A DNA stretch of 33,000 nt from Blastopirellula marina (GCA_020721965.1 DYLS01000007.1:1-33000); one strand, 5' to 3'; positions 1 to 9,129 are shown, counted from the first letter of the stretch. The notes: generated by a model not told the origin, from the letters alone. Numbers and translations are program-made.

Positions 1-2
1 GG

Positions 3-47
3 GTGCCGGCTCCGGCGGCGGCTTCGGCCGCTCCTTCGGCAGCCTAA
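3..47 (+). CDS. C-terminal end of an Ala/Pro-rich protein (partial)
   Basis: In the frame starting at base 3 the sequence reads as an uninterrupted Val-Pro-Ala-Pro-Ala-rich tail ending Ala-Ala-Pro-Ser-Ala-Ala, then TAA at 45-47. Tails like this are common at the ends of GC-rich bacterial proteins, so this is probably the last 14 codons of a gene entering from the left. The 18 bases encoding the last six residues (27-44) recur exactly at 66-83, after the stop. The stop overlaps a perfect Shine-Dalgarno string (AAGGAGG, 46-52), but no start codon follows at a usable distance. The protein cannot be identified, and chance openness in GC-rich DNA is the alternative. Confidence 0.35.
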   Translation: MPAPAAASAAPSAA

Positions 48-83
48 GGAGGTAACCTGCGTTCAGCCGCTCCTTCGGCAGCC
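27..83. repeat. Direct repeat of 18 bp, 39 bp apart
   Basis: The string GCCGCTCCTTCGGCAGCC occurs at 27-44 and again, identically, at 66-83. The first copy lies in the last codons of the putative upstream gene. The second lies in the spacer before the end of the oxidoreductase gene. Each copy contains a small GCCG/CGGC hairpin. A local duplication is the simplest explanation. Confidence 0.6.
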
Positions 84-158
84 CCCGGCGGTGAAGTTGC
101 CTTCGCCGAAGTGTCGGAAACCGGCAAGCCGTCGGCATCGCTTTGTCTTGGCACCTTC

Positions 159-1418
159 TTATTGCAAGAGAATCTTGCGCGCGGCGGGGTCGAATCGAGC
201 GACTTTACCCTCTCGATGTGACAGGATTCCCATGTTCAAGGGAGCCTGTACCCGCACGCCGATGTCCACCGGGCTGAACGGACGCTGCCGCGTTTGCACG
301 CAGTCGAGAAAGTTTTCCCAGAGCTTTTCCGTGTTGCCGAATCCGCTCCAAGGGATTACCACCTCTTGCGATTCCTTGGCGACGGGCACGATTCGAATCC
401 CCTGCCCGGGATGATCCAGGTCGCCCAGCACGATCGCGCCGTCGGTGCCGCGCAAGATCGTCTGAATGCCCGTAAAGTTCGATAGCGAATTGCTCATGAC
501 GACGCTCGGGCCGCCCGGATAATCGGCGATGATGTTGCATTGGTCGGGCACTTCGCGGGGATATTGGAACGTCCCGCCTCCGCCGAGGACGCGTTCCGGG
601 TAGCCGAGTTCGAGGAGGCAGAAAACGGGGGTGAAGGCGTGCACGAGCAAATCGGTCGCCGGCCCGCCCGCATAGTCCCAATACAGACGCCACTGAAAGA
701 AACGCGAGACGTCGAAGGGGACTTTGGGGGCATCGCCTAGAAACTGCTCCCAGTCGAGGTCGGGTCCCGCTTTGGCGTTGGGATCCGGGATGGGCATCCG
801 TTCGCCCCAGTCGCCGCGGCGGAAGTAGCCGAGCTGGACGTGAACGATCTTGCCCACGATTCCCTGCTCGATCAATGCGTGAGCCTTGGCGTAGGCCTCG
901 TCGGCAACATACTGCGTACCGACCTGAACGATCCGTCGAAGGCGTTCCGCCTCGTCGCACAACTCGGCCGCCAAATCCATTTGTGACCAATGCGTGAGCG
1001 GCTTTTCCACGTAAACGTCTTTGCCGGCACGTACGGCGGCCAGGGCCTGTGGGGCGTGGTGCCGATCCGGCGTTGCGATACACACCAGATCGACGCTGTC
1101 GTCGGCCAATAATTCCCGATAGTCGCGGTAGATTTTCGCGCCGGTACGGGCTGCGGCCGCCTCCACCCGCGGCCGGTACACGTCACAGACGGCCACGATG
1201 TCGCACCGTCCCTGTTCCTTGAATTTCAGACAGATGTCGATGTGCGTGTCGGCCCGTCCGCCCATCCCGATGAACCCGATGCCCGGCCGGTCATTCGCCC
1301 CTCCAATCCCCGATGATGTGAAGATCTGGGGAATCGGCAGCGCGGCCGCCGCGGCCCAGCTACCGGCCGTTCCCAGCCAACGACGACGGTCATAAGACGA
1401 TGCTGAGGTTGGTTTCAT
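159..1418 (-). CDS. Gfo/Idh/MocA family oxidoreductase, Tat-exported
   Basis: This is a predicted NAD(P)-dependent sugar or polyol dehydrogenase of the Gfo/Idh/MocA family, 419 residues. The N-terminus carries a twin-arginine signal (Tyr-Asp-Arg-Arg-Arg-Trp-Leu-Gly, residues 9-16) followed by an Ala-rich hydrophobic stretch, so the protein is probably exported folded. The Rossmann motif GFIGMGGR is at residues 48-55 and the family's EKP motif, with its catalytic-site Lys, at 138-140. The start at 1418 was chosen over upstream ATGs because GGGAG lies 9 bases before it. An ATG at 1427 sits directly against that site and is less suitable. The gene is divergent from fmt across a 0.4-kb spacer. 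Exported members of this family are numerous in planctomycetes. The substrate cannot be told from sequence. Confidence 0.9.
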   Translation of the reverse strand: MKPTSASSYDRRRWLGTAGSWAAAAALPIPQIFTSSGIGGANDRPGIGFIGMGGRADTHIDICLKFKEQGRCDIVAVCDVYRPRVEAAAARTGAKIYRDYRELLADDSVDLVCIATPDRHHAPQALAAVRAGKDVYVEKPLTHWSQMDLAAELCDEAERLRRIVQVGTQYVADEAYAKAHALIEQGIVGKIVHVQLGYFRRGDWGERMPIPDPNAKAGPDLDWEQFLGDAPKVPFDVSRFFQWRLYWDYAGGPATDLLVHAFTPVFCLLELGYPERVLGGGGTFQYPREVPDQCNIIADYPGGPSVVMSNSLSNFTGIQTILRGTDGAIVLGDLDHPGQGIRIVPVAKESQEVVIPWSGFGNTEKLWENFLDCVQTRQRPFSPVDIGVRVQAPLNMGILSHREGKVARFDPAARKILLQ

Positions 1419-1846
1419 CGCAACCATCTCCCGGTTGGAACCGATAGCTCCCCTCCAAAACCGAACCGCAATACGGCAGCGAGCCGACGACATGTTACCA
1501 CAGCGCGGGGCGCGGGAAAAGCATGAACCTGTAGTGCCGGATGTTCGCCCCGGGCGGTGAAGTCCCCCGGCGAGCCGGATGCGCCGGCGAAGAGGGCCGG
1601 AGATCTTTCGGTCGTCGCAGGACGTTCACCGACATGGCCGATGTACGCCTGTGGCGGGGGTGACGTCCCGCCTCGCCCAGGATATGCTGAGGGCTTGCGG
1701 CGGGTTCGATCGGCACATCCCGGGTGGGGTTGTGGCGACGAAGCCTCCAGGCCTTTTTCCCCTGTCTCTAATTGCCCGTGGCCTATGTCGTGCGGTGCTG
1801 AGTTGTTATCAACGCGCATAGCGGCGGTGGCGGGCCAGCAGCGATC
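1419..1846. other. Spacer between divergent oxidoreductase and fmt genes
   Basis: About 430 bases of GC-rich sequence with no convincing gene. Open frames here overlap on both strands and lack ribosome sites or recognisable domains. A small palindrome, GTTGTTATCAAC at 1802-1813, lies about 35 bases before fmt. No promoter close to the -35/-10 consensus could be picked out on either strand. Confidence 0.5.
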
Positions 1847-2806
1847 ATGCGGCTTGTAATGGTCGGGACCGGGCCGTTCGGGGTCCCTACGTTTCGTCGT
1901 TTATTGGAGTCGCGGCACGAGGTGTCGGGCTTGGTGACTGCGCCCACGGAGCGGGATGGCCGCTCTGTGCCCCCCAGCCCTTTGCGCGAAGTGGCGGCCG
2001 CGTGCGGGCTTCCCATCTTCACCCCGCCCGACATCAATACGCCAGAGGCAAGGCACGTCATCCGCGCATGGGCGGCAGATTTGCTGGTGGTCTGCGACTA
2101 CGGCCAAATCCTCTTCGCGGAGACGCTCGCGGCGGCCCGGCTGGGTGGCGTCAACTTGCATGCCTCCCTGCTCCCCAAGTATCGCGGCGCCGCGCCGATT
2201 CAATGGGCGATCTACCACGGTGAAAAGACTACCGGGGTAAGCGTGATCCACATGACGCCGCAGGTCGATGCCGGTCCCGTCATCGCGCAGAGCGAGGTCG
2301 ACATCTTGCCGGACGAGACGGCCGTGGAATTGGAATCGCGGTTGGCGGAGATTGGGGCCTGGCTGATGCTCCGCACGATCGACAATTTAGAGGCGGGCTT
2401 GTTGGAAGCGCTGCCTCAAGACCCCAAGGCCGCCTGCCGTGCCCCCAAACTCAAAAAAACGGATGGCCTGGTCGATTGGCACCGGCCCGCGGAGGCCATT
2501 TGTAACCAGGTTCGAGCCCTCGTCCCCTGGCCCAAGACGTACACGTATTGGCGGCGGCCGGGAAAACCGCCCATGCGAGTGATCCTCGAAAAGGTCCAGG
2601 CGGCGGCAAGGACCGATCCCGCGGCGGAGCCTTGCAAGGTATTGGAGACGGGGTCCCACGGCATTTTGGTAGCGGCAGGAGATGGCGCTGTCCTGATCCG
2701 CGCCTTGCAACCGGCCGGAAAGCGAATCATGTCGGCGGAGGATTTCCTCCGCGGCTATCGGCTCCAGGTGGGGGATTGCCTGGGAGGCTCGGAGCCTGGC
2801 GCGTGA
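1847..2806 (+). CDS. fmt: Methionyl-tRNA formyltransferase
   Basis: Transfers a formyl group from 10-formyl-tetrahydrofolate to Met-tRNA(fMet), making the initiator for bacterial translation; cytosolic. The 319-residue length is normal for the family. The N-terminal Rossmann-like catalytic domain starts with MVGTGPFGVPTF. It contains the hallmark SLLPKYRGAAPI segment at 107-118, preceded by the catalytic Asn103 and His105. The third catalytic residue, Asp141, is in TPQVDAGPV. The C-terminal third, from about residue 205, is the OB-like tRNA-binding domain. Peptide deformylase, often adjacent to fmt, is not next to it here. The next genes on the same strand (sugar kinase, ThpR) begin more than 200 bases downstream, so co-transcription is possible but not tight. 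Confidence 0.96.
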   Translation: MRLVMVGTGPFGVPTFRRLLESRHEVSGLVTAPTERDGRSVPPSPLREVAAACGLPIFTPPDINTPEARHVIRAWAADLLVVCDYGQILFAETLAAARLGGVNLHASLLPKYRGAAPIQWAIYHGEKTTGVSVIHMTPQVDAGPVIAQSEVDILPDETAVELESRLAEIGAWLMLRTIDNLEAGLLEALPQDPKAACRAPKLKKTDGLVDWHRPAEAICNQVRALVPWPKTYTYWRRPGKPPMRVILEKVQAAARTDPAAEPCKVLETGSHGILVAAGDGAVLIRALQPAGKRIMSAEDFLRGYRLQVGDCLGGSEPGA

Positions 2807-3014
2807 GGCCTGCGAAGTGGGCGATCGCAGGGCGACCAGGGGACTCCCACATGCACAAGCTCCCGGATCGGTGTAACATGTGGAAAAAGCTCTCTTGGCA
2901 CGAGCCGGGCGCCGAGCAGCGCCGGGCTGGCTTGCGCACGCCCGGTAGAACGGGTTCCATCGCGCGGATGCGCCGATCGAGCGTGAAAAACACACAGCTT
3001 GGGAGAACAAGGTC

Positions 3015-3917
3015 ATGCCGTTGGTGGTGGTGGGTTCGGTGGCCTTCGATAGCGTGGAAACGCCGCAGGCCTCGCGGGATCGCGTTCTGGGCGGTTCGGC
3101 CGTCTATTTTTCCCTCGCGGCCAGGTTCTTTACCCATGTCCGGCTAGTCGGCGTCGTCGGCGGAGATTGGCCCGCGGAGTACACGCAGTTGCTGCAATCG
3201 CAGGGCGTCGACACGGCCGCCTTGCAAGTCGTGCCGGGGGCCAAGACCTTCTTCTGGCGGGGACGTTATCTCTCCAACATGAACGATCGCGAGACGCTGG
3301 ACGTGCAGCTCAACGTCATGGCCAGCTTCAATCCCGTCTTGCCGGAGGAATTGCGGCGCTGCAAATTCCTGTTCTTGGCCAACGGCTCGACGAAGATGCA
3401 GCTCGATGTGTTGTCCCAATGCGTAGGTCCCATGCTGACCGTCGCCGACACGATGGACCATTGGATTCGCAACGAACCTAAGGAATTGCGCGAGCTGATG
3501 CGGCGCGTGGACGGATTGGTGCTGAACGACTCCGAGGCCAAGCTCCTGGCAGAGGATGAGAATGTGCTCCGGGCTGGTCGGGGTCTGTTGGAGATGGGGC
3601 CTCGATTTATCGTCATCAAGAAGGGCGAGCATGGGGCCATGTTCTTCAGCAAACACGAGATGTATGTCTTGCCGGCTTATCCCACCGAACGCGTGGTGGA
3701 CCCCACCGGGGCAGGTGACAGCTTCGCCGGCGGCATGATGGGCTATTTGAGCGAACAGTTCGACTACTCGCCCGAGACGCTCAAGCACGCCATGGCCTAC
3801 GGCATCGTCGCCGCCAGCTTTACCGTCGAGGATTTCAGCGTGGATCGCCTCCTCAAGATCACCCGAGAGGACGTGGACTTGCGGATGGAAGAGTACCGCC
3901 GCATGCTGACGTTCTAG
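3015..3917 (+). CDS. PfkB/ribokinase-family sugar kinase
   Basis: A 300-residue ATP-dependent carbohydrate or nucleoside kinase of the PfkB family. The N-terminal glycine-rich segment LGGSAVYFSLAA (25-36) matches PfkB signature 1. The C-terminal signature DPTGAGDSFAGG (229-240) carries the catalytic base Asp235 and the GAGD anion hole. The start follows a GGGAG site at about 14 bases. Substrate specificity cannot be assigned; closely similar planctomycete proteins are usually annotated only as sugar kinases or adenosine-kinase-like. The ThpR gene follows after 52 bases on the same strand and may share its transcript. Confidence 0.92.
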   Translation: MPLVVVGSVAFDSVETPQASRDRVLGGSAVYFSLAARFFTHVRLVGVVGGDWPAEYTQLLQSQGVDTAALQVVPGAKTFFWRGRYLSNMNDRETLDVQLNVMASFNPVLPEELRRCKFLFLANGSTKMQLDVLSQCVGPMLTVADTMDHWIRNEPKELRELMRRVDGLVLNDSEAKLLAEDENVLRAGRGLLEMGPRFIVIKKGEHGAMFFSKHEMYVLPAYPTERVVDPTGAGDSFAGGMMGYLSEQFDYSPETLKHAMAYGIVAASFTVEDFSVDRLLKITREDVDLRMEEYRRMLTF

Positions 3918-3969
3918 CCGCTCGCGACAGAGTCCGATCCGCTCAAAACGTTTGTCCGGAGCGTCGCCC

Positions 3970-4545
3970 ATGAAGGGAAAGGTCCGCACCTTCGTTGCTG
4001 TGGAGATCGAGGAGGGGGTTCGCAATCGGGCCGCCAAGTTGATCCGCCAATTGCAGCAGTGCGGTGCCGATGTGCGGTGGGTCGATGCGCGCCAAATGCA
4101 CATCACACTGAAATTTCTGGGCGACGTGGATTTCCGCGATGTGTATCAGGTCTGCGTAGCAGTCGAGAGGGCGGTGGCCGCCGTCGAACCGTTCTCCATC
4201 GAGGTCCGCGGCGTGGGGGCCTTTCCCTCGCTGGCGCGGCCTCGCGTGTTGTGGCTCGGGGTGGAATACGGCGCCGAACAGTTGTGCGACCTGAATGCCA
4301 GGGTCGAGTCGGCGCTTCAGTCCCTGGGCTACCCCCGCGAGGCGCGACGTTTCCAAGCCCATTTGACGCTGGGGCGCGTTCGCCGGCAGGATCAAGCTCT
4401 GCAAGACCTGGCGAAGATGATGCAAGAAATGCAGGATTTGGATTTCGGGCCATCATCCGTCGAGGAGGTGGTGGTCTTCTCCAGCGAACTGCAATCCGAC
4501 GGTCCCATTTACGAACCCATGAGTCGAGCGGAATTGGGTGGCTAG
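3970..4545 (+). CDS. thpR: RNA 2',3'-cyclic phosphodiesterase (2H family)
   Basis: Predicted 191-residue 2H-family phosphoesterase that opens 2',3'-cyclic phosphate ends of RNA to 2'-phosphate; it was formerly called 2'-5' RNA ligase. The two catalytic H-x-T-x motifs are present: HITL at 44-47 and HLTL at 131-134. The spacing and the length of about 190 residues are normal. The ATG at 3970 has GGAG nine bases upstream and is preferred to a TTG at 3952 in the same frame. The physiological role in bacteria is uncertain; tRNA half or repair intermediates are plausible substrates. It lies between a PfkB kinase and an alpha/beta hydrolase on the same strand. Confidence 0.93.
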   Translation: MKGKVRTFVAVEIEEGVRNRAAKLIRQLQQCGADVRWVDARQMHITLKFLGDVDFRDVYQVCVAVERAVAAVEPFSIEVRGVGAFPSLARPRVLWLGVEYGAEQLCDLNARVESALQSLGYPREARRFQAHLTLGRVRRQDQALQDLAKMMQEMQDLDFGPSSVEEVVVFSSELQSDGPIYEPMSRAELGG

Positions 4546-4603
4546 CGGCAGCGTGCCGGATGGTGTGGTGGCGAACCTTTAGCCGAGAGAGGAGCCTTGG
4601 GCT

Positions 4604-5536
4604 ATGGATCGCAAGGCGTATCTGAAGAACAAGCTTTTGCAATGCTTGGGTGGGCCGTGGCCCGAACCGGCACCCCTCCATCCCCGCTGGGGAGAGGCGA
4701 CGCCAAAGGAGGGCTACCGCCTTCAGGCCGTGCAATATGAGGTGGAGTCGGGCGATGTGGTACCAGCCTTGTTGCTGGTGCCGGACGGCGTGGACGAGGC
4801 CCATCCCGCCCCCGCCGTCGCTGTCTGGCATCAGCACAACGGCGAGTGGCACTTGGGAAAGAGTGAGCCGGCGGGTCTGGCCGGCAATCCCATGCATCAT
4901 ACGGGCGTGGCCCTGGCCCGAGAGGGATATGTCGTTCTCTGCCCCGACGCCCTCTGTTTCGAGGAGCGGCAAAGCCCGCATCTCAAGGGCGGCGATTACG
5001 AGCGGTTCGAGTTTCTCCGCTACGTCGTCCAGGGGAAGTGCATGGCCTGGAAAAATATCCTGGACATGCGTCACGCGATCGATTTGCTGGTCAGCCTGCC
5101 GTTCGTGCAGGCCGATCGCATCGGCTGCTACGGGCACTCGATGGGGTCCACGTTCACCTGGCTGGTCGGGCCGTGGGATGAGCGGTTGCGGTGCCTGGTG
5201 GGGAACTGCTGTTTGCCTACCTATGCCGCAATCCACCGTACCCATATTTTGCACTGTTTTCCGAACTTCATCCCCGGTTGGTTCCAGTACGCGGACACGC
5301 CCGATATCGCCGCGCTGATCGCCCCCCGCGCTTTACACTTGAACTTCGGCGAGGAGGATTCCGGCAGCCCTTTGCCCGAGGTCCGGCAGGGGATCGAGAC
5401 CATCCAGACCGCCTATCGCGAGGCCGTCGCTGAAGCCAATTTCAGCTACTACATCGAGCCGGGGGCGGGACACGTGCTGTCCGAGGAGATGTGGCGACGG
5501 ACACGAGCGTGGTTTGAGCGACACCTCAAACGCTAA
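4604..5536 (+). CDS. Alpha/beta hydrolase (dienelactone/acetyl-xylan esterase-like)
   Basis: A 310-residue alpha/beta hydrolase. The nucleophile elbow is GHSMG (177-181, Ser179). The likely acid is Asp252, in the strand-loop LNFGEEDSG, and the likely base is His290 in GAGHVLSE. There is no signal peptide, so the enzyme is probably cytosolic. Related planctomycete proteins are annotated as dienelactone hydrolase or acetyl-xylan esterase-like; the substrate is unknown. A site reading AGAGAGGAG lies 9-17 bases before the ATG. It is the last gene of a same-strand run (fmt, kinase, ThpR, hydrolase). The spacer after it begins with a short degenerate repeat. Confidence 0.9.
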   Translation: MDRKAYLKNKLLQCLGGPWPEPAPLHPRWGEATPKEGYRLQAVQYEVESGDVVPALLLVPDGVDEAHPAPAVAVWHQHNGEWHLGKSEPAGLAGNPMHHTGVALAREGYVVLCPDALCFEERQSPHLKGGDYERFEFLRYVVQGKCMAWKNILDMRHAIDLLVSLPFVQADRIGCYGHSMGSTFTWLVGPWDERLRCLVGNCCLPTYAAIHRTHILHCFPNFIPGWFQYADTPDIAALIAPRALHLNFGEEDSGSPLPEVRQGIETIQTAYREAVAEANFSYYIEPGAGHVLSEEMWRRTRAWFERHLKR

Positions 5537-5556
5537 GTCTTCAAATAATGCGTTAG

Positions 5557-5601
5557 CGCGTCGCAGGACAGCGCGCAGCACAACAGGGCATCGTACGACA
5601 G
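5557..5601. repeat. Degenerate 15-bp tandem repeat, 3 units
   Basis: Three consecutive 15-base units at 5557, 5572 and 5587 share the pattern cgc-n-cg/ag-n-acgACAG. The pattern fades into the following 30 bases. It begins 20 bases after the stop of the alpha/beta hydrolase gene. Confidence 0.5.
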
Positions 5602-5735
5602 CACAACATTGTTTGCATGACAGAACATCTTGTGGTGATGGGACATAACGCCCCGCAATCCATACGCCATCATCTATGCGGCGCACATCATGCAATCAGG
5701 CGGATGATGCGCTGTGGGAACAGGCTGGGCGCCAG

Positions 5736-5756
5736 CACCAGCAGCTTACGCTGGTG
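5736..5756. repeat. Inverted repeat (7-bp stem, 7-base loop)
   Basis: CACCAGC at 5736-5742 pairs perfectly with GCTGGTG at 5750-5756 around the loop AGCTTAC. No T-run follows on either side, so it is not a classical intrinsic terminator. I recall similar short GC-rich hairpins with a CTTAC loop from planctomycete spacers, but could not check this. Confidence 0.45.
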
Positions 5757-6119
5757 GCTCATGATCTCGAGCCCGAAATGGCGGGGCAAGAGCCTCGGGT
5801 CGCCCATCCCGCCGCCATGATCGCCCTTGCTTGGCGTATAATACCTTACTGAGTTCACGAAAGCCTGGACAATCCGTCCGTGGAAGCGGTCAACGGTTGC
5901 CCCGCCTGGCGGCATCGGTCCGCAAGGCAGACGGGAGCAGCCGGCGGGGGAGACCAGAGCTGCGTCGGGCGACACGGCGCCTTCGGAGCAAACGCAGTCC
6001 CCGAAGACCTTGGAGAAAATGATAACGGCGGCGAGGCTTATCGCCAAGAAGAATCATGCGATCGCCGGGCCCGAATGGCCGTGACGTTATCGGCGGCCTA
6101 TACACTGAGGACGGGGCAG

Positions 6120-6155
6120 ATCATCAAGGGGATAAAAATCGTGAAGGCGATAAAA
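6120..6155. repeat. 18-bp tandem duplication upstream of aceE
   Basis: Two adjacent 18-base units at 6120-6137 and 6138-6155 share the pattern atc-n-t-n-aagg-n-gataaaa, differing at only a few positions. They lie about 100 bases before the aceE start and could be a regulatory direct repeat or a slippage product. Confidence 0.5.
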
Positions 6156-6255
6156 CAGGTCAGCTAGCCAACGGACCCACAGTCGATTATTTTTTCTGGC
6201 CGCTGGATGGTTACGTGGCTTTGATGGGAACGATTTGAAGAACGAAGAGGACGAC

Positions 6256-9006
6256 ATGAACGCGGTAGCGAGCGATCAGGCGCGTCAGGATGCGGCAGTT
6301 CCTGGCCGCCAGGCGGTCAAGAGCGGCACGAACGGGAGCCTGCCCTTCTCCGTGGATACCGACCCCACCGAAACGCAGGAATGGCTAGAAGCGTTTGAAT
6401 ATGTACTTCAGCGTGAGGGCGGGGATCGGGCGATCTACCTGCTGGAGCGTCTCAAGGAAAAGGCCTTTCGGTCTGGGGTGCCGTACACATCGGCTGCCAC
6501 GACGCCTTACGTGAACACCATTCCTACGGAAAAGGAACTGTCCTATCCGGGCGATCGCGCCATGGAACGCCGCATCAAGAGCCTTGTTCGCTGGAACGCC
6601 CTAGCGATGGTGGTTCGCGCCAACCGCGAGAGTGCGGGGATTGGCGGACACATCTCCACATTCGCCTCCGCCGCCACGCTGTACGAGGTGGGCTTCAACC
6701 ACTTCTTCCGCGGCAAGCAGGGAACGGAATCGCCCGACTTCGTGTATATCCAGGGGCATGCCTCGCCAGGGATCTATGCGCGGGCCTTTTTGGAAGGGCG
6801 CATCGACGAGACGCGTTTGGCGAACTTTCGCCGCGAACTGGCGTCTGGGGGGGGACTGTCCTCCTATCCGCACCCTTGGCTGATGCCCGACTTCTGGGAA
6901 TTTCCCACCGTCTCCATGGGATTGGGGCCGATCATGGCCATCTATCAGGCCCGCTTCAACCAGTACCTTGCCGATCGCGTGGTTCGGCCTCAGGCCCGCG
7001 ACTCCAAAGTCTGGTGCTTTGTGGGCGACGGCGAATGCGACGAGCCGGAGACGCTGGGGGCCATCACCTTGGCCGGTCGCGAAAAACTCGACAACCTGAT
7101 CTTCGTGGTGAACTGCAACCTCCAACGCCTCGATGGCCCGGTTCGCGGCAATGGCAAGATCATCCAGGAGCTGGAAGGTGCGTTCCGCGGGGCCGGGTGG
7201 AACGTGATCAAGGTCATTTGGGGAACGGATTGGGACTCGCTTTTGGCACGGGATAGCGAGGGGCTGCTCGTCCGGCGGATGACGGAGGTCGTGGACGGCC
7301 AGTACCAGAAATACACCGTCATGCCGGGGAGTTATATTCGCAAGCACTTCTTCGGCGTGGACCCCCGTTTGGAGGCCCTGGTGGCCGATTTGACGGACGA
7401 GCAGATTCGACGTTTGAAGCGCGGTGGGCACGATCCGGTCAAGGTCTATGCCGCGTTCAAGGCGGCCGTGGAGCACAAAGGCTCGCCGACGGTGATCCTG
7501 GCCAAGACGATCAAGGGATACGGCTTGGGAGAGGCAGGCGAAGGCCGCAACATCACCCACCAGCAAAAGAAGCTCAACGAAGACGAGCTGCGTGAGTTCC
7601 GCCGCCGTTTCGATATTCCCATCCCCGAGGATCGCGTGGCGGAGGCGCCTTTCTACCGTCCGCCCGATGACAGCCCCGAGATTCGGTATCTTCGTGAACG
7701 GCGGAAGGCCTTGGGTGGTCCCATTCCTCAGCGCCGTCAGCCCATGATGAAGCTCAAGCCGCCCAAGTGGGAGGACTTCGCGGAGTTTTTCTCGGGAAGC
7801 GAGGGACGCGAAGTCTCAACCACCATGGCCTTTGTTCGGCTTTTGGTGCGGCTGATGCGCGACAAGAGCATCGGCCGCTATGTCGTGCCGATCGTGCCCG
7901 ACGAGAGCCGCACCTTTGGCATGGAGGCCCTCTTCCGCCAGTTCGGCATCTACTCGCACGTGGGCCAACTGTACGAGCCGGTGGATTCCGACACCGTGTT
8001 GTACTACCACGAAGCCAAGGACGGCCAGATTCTGGAGGAGGGAATCACCGAGGCAGGCTCGATATCCTCGTTTCTCGCGGCGGGCACGGCCCACTCCACC
8101 CACGGCGTCAACATGATCCCTTTCTTCATCTACTATTCGATGTTCGGTTTGCAACGCGTGGGAGACCTGGTTTGGCTGGCCGGCGACATGCGGTGCCGCG
8201 GATTCTTGATGGGGGGCACGGCTGGGCGGACCACCCTGGCCGGCGAGGGATTGCAGCACCAGGATGGCAATAGCCACCACTTCGCCCTGGCCTATCCCAC
8301 CCTGCAAGCCTACGATCCCTGCTTTGCCTACGAAATGGCGGCCATCGTCCTGGACGGCATCCGCCGGATGTATTACGAAGAGGAAGACATCTTCTATTAC
8401 ATCACGTTGATGAACGAGAACTACGAGATGCCGATCCTGCCCATGGGAGCCACGGAGGGCATCTGCCGCGGCATGTATCGGCTGGCGACACGAGATCTGG
8501 GAAAGGACCGGCCCGTCGTGGATTTGATGGGCAGCGGGGCCATCCTGCGGGAGGTCTTGCGGGCTCAAGAGATCCTGGACCAAAAGTTTGCGGTATCCAG
8601 CCGCGTGTACAGTGTCACCAGTTGGAAGGCTTTGTTGGAGGACGCCCGGGCAACCGAACGCTCCAATCGTCTGCATCCCCTGGACCCGCCCAAGTCGGCC
8701 TACGTCCAGCAAGTTTTGGAGGACGCAGCCGGTCATGTGGTCGCGGCTTCGGACTACGTCTCCGCCGTGCCGCTGTCGCTGGCCAAGTGGATACCCGGCC
8801 GCTACACGGCCTTGGGTACGGATGGTTTCGGCCGCAGCGAGGCGCGGCGGGAACTGCGGCGGTTCTTCGAGGTGGACGCCGAGCATGTCGCCTTTGCAGC
8901 CTTGACCTCGCTGGCCAGTGAGGGCCGTTTCCCCAAGGAAAAGCTCCCGGCGGCGCTGGCGGAGTTGGGAATCGATCCCGACACCGCTCCCCCGTGGACC
9001 CGGTAG
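6256..9006 (+). CDS. aceE: Pyruvate dehydrogenase E1 component, homodimeric type
   Basis: Thiamine-diphosphate-dependent E1 that decarboxylates pyruvate and acetylates the lipoyl group of E2, feeding acetyl-CoA to the TCA cycle. At 916 residues it is full length for the homodimeric (E. coli-type) family. The QGHASPG segment is at 166-172. The TPP/Mg motif runs from GDGE (257-260) to NCNLQ (286-290), and the surrounding residues match the AceE consensus closely. The C-terminal transketolase-like domains are intact. The ATG at 6256 has AAGAGG five bases upstream and is preferred to a TTG at 6235. The gene stands alone: E2 and E3 are not in the window. It converges on the 9255-9728 gene. Confidence 0.97.
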   Translation: MNAVASDQARQDAAVPGRQAVKSGTNGSLPFSVDTDPTETQEWLEAFEYVLQREGGDRAIYLLERLKEKAFRSGVPYTSAATTPYVNTIPTEKELSYPGDRAMERRIKSLVRWNALAMVVRANRESAGIGGHISTFASAATLYEVGFNHFFRGKQGTESPDFVYIQGHASPGIYARAFLEGRIDETRLANFRRELASGGGLSSYPHPWLMPDFWEFPTVSMGLGPIMAIYQARFNQYLADRVVRPQARDSKVWCFVGDGECDEPETLGAITLAGREKLDNLIFVVNCNLQRLDGPVRGNGKIIQELEGAFRGAGWNVIKVIWGTDWDSLLARDSEGLLVRRMTEVVDGQYQKYTVMPGSYIRKHFFGVDPRLEALVADLTDEQIRRLKRGGHDPVKVYAAFKAAVEHKGSPTVILAKTIKGYGLGEAGEGRNITHQQKKLNEDELREFRRRFDIPIPEDRVAEAPFYRPPDDSPEIRYLRERRKALGGPIPQRRQPMMKLKPPKWEDFAEFFSGSEGREVSTTMAFVRLLVRLMRDKSIGRYVVPIVPDESRTFGMEALFRQFGIYSHVGQLYEPVDSDTVLYYHEAKDGQILEEGITEAGSISSFLAAGTAHSTHGVNMIPFFIYYSMFGLQRVGDLVWLAGDMRCRGFLMGGTAGRTTLAGEGLQHQDGNSHHFALAYPTLQAYDPCFAYEMAAIVLDGIRRMYYEEEDIFYYITLMNENYEMPILPMGATEGICRGMYRLATRDLGKDRPVVDLMGSGAILREVLRAQEILDQKFAVSSRVYSVTSWKALLEDARATERSNRLHPLDPPKSAYVQQVLEDAAGHVVAASDYVSAVPLSLAKWIPGRYTALGTDGFGRSEARRELRRFFEVDAEHVAFAALTSLASEGRFPKEKLPAALAELGIDPDTAPPWTR

Positions 9007-9086
9007 AGGCGGCTCCCGCGGCGGCTTGCCCACGTCCCGCGTGCGGATGCCGGTCGCTTTCCCGCACGGGGGCTGACGCCACTTTA

Positions 9087-9129
9087 TGCCAGGCACAACA
9101 CGCGTTTTTCCCAACGCCGCCGCCTGGCA
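9087..9129. terminator. Possible bidirectional terminator hairpin
   Basis: TGCCAGGC at 9087-9094 pairs perfectly with GCCTGGCA at 9122-9129. The 27-base loop includes TTTTT. The structure lies between the convergent aceE and 9255-9728 genes, where a terminator is expected. There is no T-run directly after either arm, so assignment is weak. Confidence 0.25.

Larger units (their letters stand above)
5537..6255. other. Long spacer upstream of aceE
   Basis: About 0.7 kb with no convincing protein gene. It contains, in order: a degenerate 15-bp repeat (5557-5601), a hairpin (5736-5756), an exact TATAAT at 5837-5842 without a good -35, and an 18-bp tandem duplication (6120-6155). An oligo-T stretch at 6189-6194 precedes aceE. 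The minus-strand frame at 5688-6047 is open but has no recognisable domain and no clear ribosome site. The length suggests either a long aceE leader or an undetected small RNA. Confidence 0.4.

Noticed and set aside
3144-4106. 320-codon minus-strand gene
   Set aside because: It is antisense to the PfkB kinase and ThpR genes, which have clear domains; no domain on this strand.
7816-9114. 432-codon minus-strand gene
   Set aside because: Antisense shadow of aceE, with no recognisable domain or start site.
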